In this document: positions 1 to 7,389 of the stretch, in pieces
Numbering within the stretch: the first letter of the stretch is position 1
Layout: each line of letters begins with the position of its first letter
Assembly (NCBI RefSeq): GCF_029936995.1
Contig: NZ_JAPYRE010000011.1
Location: forward strand, 1-41,637
From: Henriciella sp.
GTDB taxonomy: Bacteria; Pseudomonadota; Alphaproteobacteria; Caulobacterales; Hyphomonadaceae
Direction of reading: 5' to 3'
Length of the DNA stretch: 41,637 nt
The notes under the pieces: generated by a model
Database searches by the model: none
What the model was told of the DNA's origin: nothing
What the model saw: only the letters and a program-made list of their open reading frames with translations
Made by a program: the position numbers and the translations under genes

Positions 1-36
1 GACCAGTCCTTTCGCCTTGAGCGATGCAATATCCAT
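1..36 (-). CDS. Partial 5' end of an unidentified gene leaving the window
   Basis: Twelve codons reading MDIASLKAKGLV run from an ATG at 36-34 off the left edge of the window. Too little is visible to name a family. It is divergent from the SRAP gene, and the LexA-type box at 40-54 lies immediately upstream of its start, so if it is real it is probably SOS-controlled as well. The ATG sits only 3 bases from the box, which leaves little room for a ribosome binding site; the message would be near-leaderless or use another start. Confidence 0.35.
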   Translation of the reverse strand, partial: MDIASLKAKGLV

Positions 37-39
37 AAT

Positions 40-54
40 GTTCTTATTTTGTTC
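40..54. promoter_or_regulatory. LexA-type SOS box (GTTC-N7-GTTC)
   Basis: The sequence GTTCTTATTTTGTTC is an exact match to the direct-repeat operator GTTC-N7-GTTC recognised by alphaproteobacterial LexA. It lies 61 bases upstream of the SRAP start codon and just upstream of the divergent partial gene. The SRAP family was named for its genomic link to SOS genes, so the context supports the site. The match was made by eye; no scoring was possible. Confidence 0.75.
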
Positions 55-115
55 TAATGCCCGAGAGTCAAGAGACGTCTCGACTTGCCGCGTTCTGGCC
101 TTATGACTCTTATCC

Positions 116-805
116 ATGTGCGGACGCTATTTCAGACACGACGTCACCTGGGCAGATTATCACGCAGCGCTTTCGATCCTCTCCCCGCCGCAAGCAATTG
201 AACCGCCTGAATCTGCCTACAACATGGCGCCGACCCAGACCCTCCCCATACTGCGGCTAAAACCTGACCAGCCAGGCAGGAACACGGTCGCAGAACTAGC
301 GCCAGCCATGTGGAGCCTTGTGCCTTCCTGGTGGACCAAACCCCTTAACGAGAAGAAATTCTCCACCTTCAATGCCCGCTCGGAAACCGTTGCTACGAGC
401 AACACGTTCAGGGGCGCCTTCCGGCACAGGCGATGTCTTGTGCCTGCCAGCGGCTTTTATGAATGGACAGGCCCCAAAGGCAGAAAGCAGCCGTTCGGTA
501 TTGGCCTACGCAACCGTCGCTGGTTCTGCTTTGCCGGACTATGGGACAGAGCCATGATCGATGGGTCGGAGATTGATAGTTTTACAATCCTCACCACCAC
601 CCCGAATGACGTGATGGCGGGCCTGCATACACGTATGCCTGTCATCCTCCATCCCTATAATTATCGCCGTTGGCTCGACAGCTCGGAAGGCAAGGTCGAA
701 GATCTTTTTGCCCCCTTCCCGGCGGAGGAAATGCATGCCTGGCCGGTCAGGCCCGAGGTTGGCAATGTCCGCAATCAGGGAGCGGAGCTAGCCGCAGAGA
801 TCTAG
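116..805 (+). CDS. SRAP / YedK-HMCES family abasic-site crosslinking protein
   Basis: This 229-residue protein begins Met-Cys-Gly-Arg, the hallmark of the SOS response-associated peptidase family. After Met removal, Cys2 becomes the N-terminal nucleophile that forms a covalent thiazolidine link with abasic sites in single-stranded DNA, shielding them during replication. Other family signatures visible are the YNMAPTQ segment near residue 35 (the conserved Asn), the ARSETV segment near 87, CLVPASGFYEW near 105 (conserved Glu) and TRMPVIL near 172 (the usual HxRMP box; here LHTRMP, with the His). The length is typical. The start is fixed by the need for Cys at position 2. It lies downstream of a LexA-type box, which fits SOS induction. 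Family assignment is secure; the substrate role is taken from E. coli YedK and human HMCES. Confidence 0.93.
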   Translation: MCGRYFRHDVTWADYHAALSILSPPQAIEPPESAYNMAPTQTLPILRLKPDQPGRNTVAELAPAMWSLVPSWWTKPLNEKKFSTFNARSETVATSNTFRGAFRHRRCLVPASGFYEWTGPKGRKQPFGIGLRNRRWFCFAGLWDRAMIDGSEIDSFTILTTTPNDVMAGLHTRMPVILHPYNYRRWLDSSEGKVEDLFAPFPAEEMHAWPVRPEVGNVRNQGAELAAEI

Positions 806-878
806 GCGGCGACATACCGGGCTGCCCAGGTAACAGATTTCCTGCATTCAGTCTGTATCCGGTGCCATTGATGACGGA

Positions 879-1211
879 CTACTCGCAACCAACACCGTCA
901 TTGTCCCTGTCGAGATGCCGTCCATATCCCGGATCACCGCGTCTGACAGGCGCTGCCCCCGCAGACCGCGCATGCGCACAATTCCTGAAAGCTCCGCCGG
1001 CAGGAGTTGCAGGCCGTGTGAACGCCTGAGGCTGTTCGTTCACCGGCCTGCGGGAAACGGGTTTCGTCCCTAAGGAGGATTGCGGACGGTGACAGTGATA
1101 GTCCCCGGTTTTCCGGTTATTGTGACAGCCCTGAGCATTGAGCCCGCCGCCATGCGCGAAGGCAGGAAGACCAAGCATGAAGGAGAGCATCAGTACCGAT
1201 AGAAGTTTCAT
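879..1211 (-). CDS. Small secreted excalibur calcium-binding domain protein
   Basis: The protein is 110 residues from the ATG at 1211, chosen because a GGAGGG ribosome site sits 4 bases upstream. It has a clear signal peptide (MKLLSVLMLSFMLGLPAFA). Next comes a short His-rich motif with the pattern HNNRKTGDYHCHR, seen in many YHYH-type exported proteins, then a Pro/Arg-rich linker. The C-terminal 33 residues carry an excalibur domain: a Cys near its start, DRDNDGVGCE at its end with the Asp-rich EF-hand-like loop and second Cys. The family probably binds calcium in the periplasm or outside the cell, but no function is established. It converges on the SRAP gene with a 73-base gap. Confidence 0.82.
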   Translation of the reverse strand: MKLLSVLMLSFMLGLPAFAHGGGLNAQGCHNNRKTGDYHCHRPQSSLGTKPVSRRPVNEQPQAFTRPATPAGGAFRNCAHARSAGAAPVRRGDPGYGRHLDRDNDGVGCE

Positions 1212-1305
1212 TTCACCCTCCACATCAGGAGTCTAACCTATCATTGAGCAATACCCCGGACAATAAAATCAGTTACGGACGGCTGGCCGGTCAGCATCCT
1301 GCGTG

Positions 1306-2160
1306 TCAGGTTTCATAAAGCGTGTTCTCAAATTCGAACGGGCAACCGAGCAGGTCCGACAGATACCCCCCGTCCCGGAGCCCTTCCGCTTTCTTCAACA
1401 GGTAGCGCAGGGAGTCTTTCATGTTCGAACCTCCAGCGCTCCATTCGGCCTCGACCGCTTCTGCTCCATAGAGAACACATGCGGTCTCCTTCCGGCCAAG
1501 GCCGAGTGCCTGGCAATCAAGCGCGACCAACCCATCACGCAACATCTGTGACCGCTTGGTCCAGAGAGGTGTCTGGGCATCCGGTTCCGGACCATAGATG
1601 GCAAGTGCCTGCTTGTAGGTTTTGAGCTGTCGTTCATAGGCTTCAACATCGGAGATCTGGAGTTTCATGCGCACAGGCTCGAGGCTCAGGAGTGACAGGC
1701 CCGTACAGCGCACCTGAACTACGCAGCCCTTACCACGAAGTAGGAGGAATTCCCGCCCGACCGCGTCCGAAATGTGAGTGACCTCACAGATCGGAACGGT
1801 ACGCTCGAAAATGTCACACGTCTCATCGGCCGAACGTGGACTTACATGGACTTCAAACTGGTCGGGAAACACGTCTGGCTGCCAGATTACATCCGCCTCA
1901 ATCGCGTTCAGGACAACATCCGGCATGAGCACCAGGCCCCAGCGCTCAGCCAGACACTGGCTGACACGCGGCCGGACAAGCCTGATCCTGTCATGGCAGG
2001 CGCAGCCCTCGGTGATATTGTCAGCCGACCACGTCTTCGCATCGGCCAGGAACAGCGGATTGCGCCGGAGGTACTCCCAGGCCCAGCGGTCTGGTGTCAG
2101 CCGCCAGAGATAGTCATATCGCTTCAGCGCGCCATCATTCTTCAGGGTATAGGTCTTCAT
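1306..2160 (-). CDS. DUF6499/DUF2285 family DNA-binding protein
   Basis: The protein is 284 residues from the ATG at 2160, preceded by a GGGAG ribosome site at 6 bases. The N-terminal YDYLWRLTPDRWAWEYLRRNP segment (residues about 11-31) matches the conserved box WExLRRNxxY of the DUF6499 transcriptional-regulator-like domain. The C-terminal part, with a LGRKETACVLYG segment near residue 225 and a tail of helices ending in a YLLKKAEGLRDGGY segment, resembles DUF2285. Such proteins are recurrent cargo of alphaproteobacterial integrative conjugative elements and are presumed to bind DNA. Here the gene diverges from the trb operon, across a region with two inverted repeats, so it may regulate transfer; that is inference. 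Confidence 0.75.
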   Translation of the reverse strand: MKTYTLKNDGALKRYDYLWRLTPDRWAWEYLRRNPLFLADAKTWSADNITEGCACHDRIRLVRPRVSQCLAERWGLVLMPDVVLNAIEADVIWQPDVFPDQFEVHVSPRSADETCDIFERTVPICEVTHISDAVGREFLLLRGKGCVVQVRCTGLSLLSLEPVRMKLQISDVEAYERQLKTYKQALAIYGPEPDAQTPLWTKRSQMLRDGLVALDCQALGLGRKETACVLYGAEAVEAEWSAGGSNMKDSLRYLLKKAEGLRDGGYLSDLLGCPFEFENTLYET

Positions 2161-2632
2161 CACCAACTCCCGGATTCGTCGGAATTCGCGCAAGAGGCAT
2201 GCCACTTTGGGTAGAAGTACAGACCACGCATATTTTCTGAATTGCTGTTTTATCTACACATCGGACAAGGTCGGCATCACCCTTTGGTTCTGAATCCAAA
2301 CTTACTCATCGGGATAATCCCGAATAACCATCGGAAGATTCTCGTATCACACGAATCTCCACGGTCGGTCGGCTCCTCACCTGCCAGCATCGCGCAAAAC
2401 CTGTCTCCAGGCGCATGGCGGCCGGCCCCGTCCCTCACTCATTCAAGACCTCTCATGCTCGGCATTGATGACCTCGGATCCCCGGACCTCGCCTCATATC
2501 GTCCCGAAATGGCGCGATCGCCGGGACTTGCAGATTGCTGCGTCCCGCTGCCTGAATTGGCCTCACCTCCAACTCCTACCTATCCCCTTTGCCTGACAGG
2601 ATTGGTCCGACCAGTCAGAAGGATGTCGGACC
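2161..2632. other. Divergent intergenic region upstream of trbB
   Basis: These 472 bases separate the DUF2285 gene from trbB. They contain a 15-base palindrome (2309-2323) and a 9-bp inverted repeat that encloses the trbB ribosome site (2603-2633). An open frame on the plus strand crosses part of it, but its composition and lack of any recognisable motif argue against coding. No CopG-type regulator or traG gene, both usual upstream of trbB in related elements, is present. The region most probably holds the trb promoter, but I could not fix a convincing -35/-10 pair. Confidence 0.5.
2309..2323. promoter_or_regulatory. 15-base palindrome, candidate operator for the trb operon
   Basis: TCGGGA-TAA-TCCCGA has perfect 6-base arms around a 3-base spacer. 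It lies 310 bases upstream of trbB and 149 bases upstream of the DUF2285 start, in the only long untranslated stretch before the transfer operon. The size and symmetry suit a dimeric regulator. No matching site was noticed elsewhere in the window. Confidence 0.4.
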
Positions 2633-2633
2633 A
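2603..2633 (+). promoter_or_regulatory. Inverted repeat enclosing the trbB ribosome binding site
   Basis: TGGTCCGAC (2603-2611) and GTCGGACCA (2625-2633) are perfect 9-base complements. The 13-base loop holds the likely Shine-Dalgarno sequence AGAAGGA (2617-2623), and the right arm ends on the A of the trbB start codon. In RNA this would form a stem that buries the start codon and displays the ribosome site in the loop. As DNA it could equally be a repressor site. Confidence 0.55.
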
Positions 2634-3628
2634 TGGCAAATGCGGCACATGCGACAGAAACCAGGACCCGCCAGTCAGTCATGCTGAGGACCGCCTTCTG
2701 CCTGGTCGTGCGTGAAGCCCTTGAAGCGTCCGACACGATCGAAATCATGGCCAATCCCGACGGTTCGGTCTGGATCGAGACAGCCGGGCGCGGCCTCATC
2801 CTGTCAGACCAGAAGCTTCAGGCTTCGGACCGCGAGCGCATCATCCGTCTCGTGGCCTCCGGGGCGGGAGAGGCCCTTCGGCCCGCATCCTCCATCGTCT
2901 CTGCAGAACTCCCCGGCAGCGGCGATCGGTTCGAAGGGCTTCTCCCGCCTGTCTCGACAGCCCCCTGTTTCTCCATCCGCAAACCGGCGCCAACGCTTTT
3001 TTCGCTGCAGGATCATATCGACCAGGGTACGCTGTCTCCCGCGCTTGCCGCTGCGCTTCGAGACGCCATTCACACACGCGCAAACATTCTCATCGCCGGC
3101 GGGACGTCCTCGGGCAAAACGACATTTGCAAATGCACTGCTTGCCGAACCGGGGTTTGGCGAGGACCGGATCATTATCCTCGAGGACACCCGCGAACTTC
3201 GCTGCGCGGCCGCCAATAGCGTCCAGCTCCGCACACACCGTGATTGCGTCTCCCTCAGCCATCTTGTCCGATCGACCCTGAGATTGCGGCCCGACCGGAT
3301 CATTGTCGGTGAGGTGCGTGGCGGCGAAGCGCTCGATCTCCTTAAGGCGTGGAATACCGGCCATCCCGGCGGGATCACCACCCTGCATGCAAATTCAGCC
3401 CGTGGCGCGCTGCGCCGGCTCGAACAGCTGACACTCGAAGCGACCAGCCGTCCGCCGCAAGACCTCATCGCCGAGGCGGTCGATGTGGTGGTCTTCTTGA
3501 GCCGGACCGGCGGCCAGCGCCGGATCGGGGAGGCCCTGCGCGTGACCGGTTTGGACCGCAATGGCTACACCACTGCGCCGCTCGTCTCTGCCTCCCTTTG
3601 CCGCCTTAACCAAGGACCAACATCGTGA
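2633..3628 (+). CDS. trbB: Conjugal transfer ATPase TrbB (VirB11 family)
   Basis: TrbB is the hexameric cytoplasmic ATPase that powers pilus assembly and substrate transfer in the mating-pair formation type IV secretion system. This 331-residue protein shows an N-terminal domain, the Walker A motif GGTSSGKTT near residue 156, the Asp box ILEDTREL near 182, Walker B IIVGEVRG near 223 and the His box GGITTLHANSARGAL near 245, all in the order expected for VirB11/TrbB. The length matches the family (about 320). The ATG at 2633 has AGAAGGA 9 bases upstream. It opens the trb operon, and its stop overlaps the trbC start by 4 bases. The inverted repeat over its ribosome site suggests translational control. 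Confidence 0.95.
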   Translation: MANAAHATETRTRQSVMLRTAFCLVVREALEASDTIEIMANPDGSVWIETAGRGLILSDQKLQASDRERIIRLVASGAGEALRPASSIVSAELPGSGDRFEGLLPPVSTAPCFSIRKPAPTLFSLQDHIDQGTLSPALAAALRDAIHTRANILIAGGTSSGKTTFANALLAEPGFGEDRIIILEDTRELRCAAANSVQLRTHRDCVSLSHLVRSTLRLRPDRIIVGEVRGGEALDLLKAWNTGHPGGITTLHANSARGALRRLEQLTLEATSRPPQDLIAEAVDVVVFLSRTGGQRRIGEALRVTGLDRNGYTTAPLVSASLCRLNQGPTS

Positions 3629-3960
3629 TCCAAGTTTCCCAGATAAGAGACCTGCGCCCGGTGGCACAGACCGCCACCTGCCTGGCCCTCGCTTTCGCGC
3701 TTGCCGCGCCAGCCCATGCGGCGGGTACAGGCATGCCGTGGGAGGGCCCGCTCGACCAGATCCTGCAATCGATCGAAGGTCCGGTCGCACGGATCGTGGC
3801 CGTGATCATCATCACGCTGACGGGCCTGACGCTTGCTTTTGGCGAGACCTCCGGCGGGATACGCAAGCTGATCCAGATCGTGTTCGGCCTCTCCATCGCA
3901 TTTGCCGCCACTTCCTTCTTCCTCACCTTTTTCAGCTTCGGCGGCGGAGCGCTCATCTGA
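3625..3960 (+). CDS. trbC: Conjugal transfer pilin TrbC (VirB2 family)
   Basis: This 111-residue protein is the major pilin of the conjugative pilus. A signal peptide ends near residue 32 (APAHA), followed by two hydrophobic helices (about residues 56-72 and 82-106) separated by a short polar loop with GETSGGIRK, the usual VirB2/TrbC layout. The start is the GTG at 3625, which overlaps the trbB stop as GTGA and has AAGGA 8 bases upstream. In the RP4 system TrbC is cut and cyclised by TraF; no such peptidase gene is visible here. Confidence comes from position in the operon plus topology, since pilins diverge in sequence. Confidence 0.92.
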   Translation: MIQVSQIRDLRPVAQTATCLALAFALAAPAHAAGTGMPWEGPLDQILQSIEGPVARIVAVIIITLTGLTLAFGETSGGIRKLIQIVFGLSIAFAATSFFLTFFSFGGGALI

Positions 3961-4214
3961 TGGCCGAAGGCTATGAAATCCCACTGCATCGCTCACTGAG
4001 CGAACCGATCCTGATGGCAGGCGCGCCACGCGCTGCTGCCATTGCGATCGGCACGCTCGCCGCCGCGCTGGCCCTGGGCCTCCGGCTCTGGATACCGGGC
4101 CTTCTTCTCTGGCTGCTCGGCCACTCGGCAGCCGTCTTCATGGCCCGAAGCGATCCGGATTTCATGGCTGTCACCAGTCGTTCGACCCGGCACAAGGCGT
4201 ATCTGGAATGCTGA
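3960..4214 (+). CDS. trbD: Conjugal transfer protein TrbD (VirB3 family)
   Basis: TrbD is a small inner-membrane component of the mating apparatus, working with the TrbE ATPase. The 84-residue protein starts at the ATG that overlaps the trbC stop (ATGA at 3957-3962 region). It has a short cytoplasmic N-terminus with the conserved pattern IPLHRSLSEPILMAG, typical of VirB3/TrbD, then a hydrophobic stretch over residues 25-62 that can form two membrane helices, and a polar tail with DPDFMAV. The open frame extends further upstream within trbC, but the overlapping start and family length make the 3960 start the natural one. Confidence 0.92.
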   Translation: MAEGYEIPLHRSLSEPILMAGAPRAAAIAIGTLAAALALGLRLWIPGLLLWLLGHSAAVFMARSDPDFMAVTSRSTRHKAYLEC

Positions 4215-6688
4215 ACCTCAGGGAATATGCCGCGACCCCGGCCCTGCTGGCAGATTACCTGCCCTGGGCCTGTTCGCCCGCGCCGGGCATTATCCTCAAC
4301 AAGGATGGCAGTTTCCAGACCACATTCCGCTATCGCGGCCCCGATCTCGAAAGCTCAACCGAAGAAGAACTCGTCTCCGTCATGGCGCGGGTCAATAATG
4401 TGCTGCGCCGACTCGGATCGGGATGGGCGCTATTCTTCGAGGCCCAGCGCAGCGAGGTGCATGACTATCCGGACGCAGACTTCCCCGACGCGGTCTCCTG
4501 GCTGGTCGATCAGGAACGGGCGCTGCAGGCAGAAGAGACCGCCTCAAGGTTCGAAAGCCATTATTACTTGACCCTTCTCTGGCTGCCGCCGGCCGATGCG
4601 GCGGGGCGGGCCGAGAAGGCACTGATCACGCGTGCCGCCCCTGAAGAAGCCGCGACGTGGCGCCACCGGATGGAGACATTCAACAAGCAGGCGGAGCGCG
4701 TCTTCGACCTGCTGGCCACCTGCCTTGCCGAGATCGTCCGGCTCGATACCGGCGAGACCCTGACCTATCTCCACACCACCATCTCGACAAAACGCCACCC
4801 CGTCGCCCCGCCGGAACTGCCGGTCTTTCTCGATGCGGTCCTGGCCGACGAGCCGTTCGCAGGCGGACTGGAACCGATGATGGGCGAGGCGCACCTGCGT
4901 ACGCTCACAATTGCCGGTTTTCCGGCCTCGACCCTGCCCGGACTCCTCGATGAGCTGAACCGTCAGGGCTTTGCCTATCGCTGGGCAACCCGCTTCATTG
5001 CAATGGACAAGACGGACGCGGAAAAAGTGCTCGGGAAGAAGCGCCGCCACTGGTTTGCCAAGCGCAAATCCATCGGCGCTGTCCTGCGCGAGACCCTGTT
5101 CAATGAGCAGGCCGCTTTGCTGGACAGTGATGCCGACAACAAGGCTGGCGATGCCGATGCAGCGCTCCAGGAACTGGGCTCGGACCTCGTCTCCTATGGC
5201 TATGTCACCACAACCCTCACGGTCGCACACACCGACCGCCGTACGGTCGAGGAACATATCCGCATCGCCGAGCGGATCATCAATGGCAGGGGTTTCACCT
5301 CGATCCGCGAGACGCTGAACGCTGTCGATGCCTGGCTCGGCTCACTGCCCGGCCATCCTTACGCCAATGTCCGCCAGCCCATCCTGCACACGCTGAACCT
5401 AGCCCATATGGTGCCGCTCTCGGCCGTCTGGGCCGGTGAGGACATCAACCGGCACCTTGCCGCCCCTGCCCTTATCCAGGCGCAGACCGATGGTACGACG
5501 CCCTTCCGTCTGAACCTCCACATCGGTGATGTCGGCCATACGCTGGTTGTCGGGCCAACCGGTGCGGGCAAGTCTGTCCTGCTATCGCTTCTCGCACTGC
5601 AATGGAGACGCTACCGGCAGGCCCAGGTTTTCATCTTCGACAAGGGCGGTTCGGCGCGCGCGGCCACGCTGGCCATGGGCGGGACACATGCCGATCTTGG
5701 GGGAGCTGCCTCTCCGGGCCTTCAGCCATTGAAGGACATCCATGAGCGAGCCGGGGCGCGCTTTGCCGCCGGCTGGCTGGCCGGGCTTTGCACCCAGGAA
5801 GGTGTCACCATGACGCCCGCACTCAAAGCCAACCTCTGGGACGCGATCCAGTCGCTCGCTTCGGCACCGGTGGCCGAGCGCACCCTGACAGGCCTCACGC
5901 TCATGCTGCAGGAGGAGATGCTCAGATCGGCCCTTCACCCCTTCACACTGGACGGTCCGCATGGCCGCCTTCTCGATGCCGATGAAGAAAGCCTGAGCCT
6001 CGCAGACACGGTCTGTTTCGAGATGGAAGAGCTGATGCATGCAAAAGGTGCCGCCGCGCCGGTTATCACCTATCTGTTTCACAGGCTCGAGGCGCGTTTT
6101 GACGGACGCCCCACCCTGCTCATTCTCGACGAGGCCTGGGTATTCCTCGACGATGTCATGTTCGCCGCACGCCTCCGCGAATGGCTGAAGACATTGCGCA
6201 AGAAGAATGTCGCCGTCGTGTTCGCGACCCAGTCGCTGGCCGATATCGCCGACAGCTCCATCGCCCCCGCTCTGATCGAGTCCTGCCCGACACGGATCTT
6301 TCTGCCCAATGAACGGGCACAGGAACCGCAAAGCCGCGAGACCTATGAGCGGTTCGGGCTGAACGCCCGGCAGGTCGAGCTGATCAGCCAGGCAACCGCG
6401 AAGCGTGACTATTACTATCAGTCGCCATTGGGCTGCCGGGTCTTCGAACTCGGTCTCGGCCCTCTTGCGCTTGGTCTTTGCGGTGCGTCGGGTCCGGTCG
6501 ACCAGGCGCGGATTGACCGGGCGCTTGCAGAGGCACCTCCCGGAGACTTCGCTGCGACCTTCCTCAATGCAAAGGGTCTCTCCTGGGCGGCTGAGCTTCT
6601 GGCCCGCTGGCCCGGCCCGGTACAGGAGCCCCTCGATCCGGCCGAGATTTCCGGCACGATCGCGGGAGAGCGGGAGGCCTCAGAATGA
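4208..6688 (+). CDS. trbE: Conjugal transfer ATPase TrbE (VirB4 family)
   Basis: TrbE is the largest ATPase of the type IV secretion machine, located at the inner-membrane face, and drives pilin movement and assembly. The 826-residue protein has the CagE/TrbE N-terminal region (about residues 1-420), the Walker A motif VGPTGAGKSVLLS near 447, and Walker B LLILDEAWVFLDD near 637, followed by VVFATQSLADI near 675. Length is typical (about 815). The start overlaps the end of trbD by 7 bases, and the end overlaps trbJ as ATGA, so translation is coupled through the operon. No frameshift or missing catalytic residue is seen. Confidence 0.96.
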   Translation: MLNLREYAATPALLADYLPWACSPAPGIILNKDGSFQTTFRYRGPDLESSTEEELVSVMARVNNVLRRLGSGWALFFEAQRSEVHDYPDADFPDAVSWLVDQERALQAEETASRFESHYYLTLLWLPPADAAGRAEKALITRAAPEEAATWRHRMETFNKQAERVFDLLATCLAEIVRLDTGETLTYLHTTISTKRHPVAPPELPVFLDAVLADEPFAGGLEPMMGEAHLRTLTIAGFPASTLPGLLDELNRQGFAYRWATRFIAMDKTDAEKVLGKKRRHWFAKRKSIGAVLRETLFNEQAALLDSDADNKAGDADAALQELGSDLVSYGYVTTTLTVAHTDRRTVEEHIRIAERIINGRGFTSIRETLNAVDAWLGSLPGHPYANVRQPILHTLNLAHMVPLSAVWAGEDINRHLAAPALIQAQTDGTTPFRLNLHIGDVGHTLVVGPTGAGKSVLLSLLALQWRRYRQAQVFIFDKGGSARAATLAMGGTHADLGGAASPGLQPLKDIHERAGARFAAGWLAGLCTQEGVTMTPALKANLWDAIQSLASAPVAERTLTGLTLMLQEEMLRSALHPFTLDGPHGRLLDADEESLSLADTVCFEMEELMHAKGAAAPVITYLFHRLEARFDGRPTLLILDEAWVFLDDVMFAARLREWLKTLRKKNVAVVFATQSLADIADSSIAPALIESCPTRIFLPNERAQEPQSRETYERFGLNARQVELISQATAKRDYYYQSPLGCRVFELGLGPLALGLCGASGPVDQARIDRALAEAPPGDFAATFLNAKGLSWAAELLARWPGPVQEPLDPAEISGTIAGEREASE

Positions 6689-7389
6689 AACGTCTCTGTC
6701 TCTCCGCGTTTCTTTGGGTTACGTCTTCTTCGGTCCTTCCCATGCCCCCGGCGGCCGCACAATGGACCGTCTACGATCCAGCCAATCACATCCAGAACAT
6801 CTATCAGGCCGTGCGTGCCCCGCAGCAGATCAACAACCAGCTCCAGCAGCTCACCAATGAGATCGAGATGCTGGAAAACATGGCGCGGGATCTTGAAAAC
6901 CTGCCCGACAGTATCGCAGGGGACATTCTCGCCCGGATGCAGGCGGTCGACAGGCTGATGCGCGAGGCCGAAGGCATCGGCTATGGCGTCGCTGAGATCG
7001 AACACGACTATGAGGTCCTCTACCCGGAGAGTTATGGCGAAACACCGCCGGAGCAGCGCATCCTCGTCGAACAGGCCCGCGCCCGCTGGCACCAGTCGCG
7101 CGCGGCCTATCGTGAAAGCCTTGCTGTCACGGCTGAAGTCGTCTCCTCGGCACGCACCGACAGCGAAAACCTGGACCGGCTGATCGCAGACAGCCAGTCG
7201 GCGGCCGGCAATCTCCAGGCTGCCCAGGCGGGAAACCAGATCGGCGCCCTGCAGATCCAGCAGCTGATGCAGATGGAAGCCATGATGGCCTCGCACTATC
7301 GCGCCGAGGCGCTGGAGCGCGCGCGCCAGCTCGCGGAGGCAGAGCGCGGGCGGACGCGTACCCGCACTTTCCTCGGAGCCCGCGACTGA
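6685..7389 (+). CDS. trbJ: Conjugal transfer protein TrbJ (VirB5 family)
   Basis: TrbJ is a periplasmic minor component associated with the pilus, comparable to VirB5. The 234-residue protein has a signal peptide ending near residue 26 (PPAAAQW), then QWTVYDPANHIQN, a conserved start of mature TrbJ proteins. The rest is rich in Gln, Glu and Ala and predicted by eye to be long coiled helices (for example the QQINNQLQQLTNEIEMLE segment near residue 50). Start and stop both overlap neighbours by 4 bases or 1 base. The gene order JL without an intervening trbK means no entry-exclusion lipoprotein lies in its usual place. Confidence 0.92.
   Translation: MKRLCLSAFLWVTSSSVLPMPPAAAQWTVYDPANHIQNIYQAVRAPQQINNQLQQLTNEIEMLENMARDLENLPDSIAGDILARMQAVDRLMREAEGIGYGVAEIEHDYEVLYPESYGETPPEQRILVEQARARWHQSRAAYRESLAVTAEVVSSARTDSENLDRLIADSQSAAGNLQAAQAGNQIGALQIQQLMQMEAMMASHYRAEALERARQLAEAERGRTRTRTFLGARD

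Noticed and set aside
2242..2715. Plus-strand frame of 157 codons before trbB
   Set aside because: It runs into trbB in another frame, has a Pro/Ser-rich random-like composition and no ribosome site; the region is better read as regulatory.
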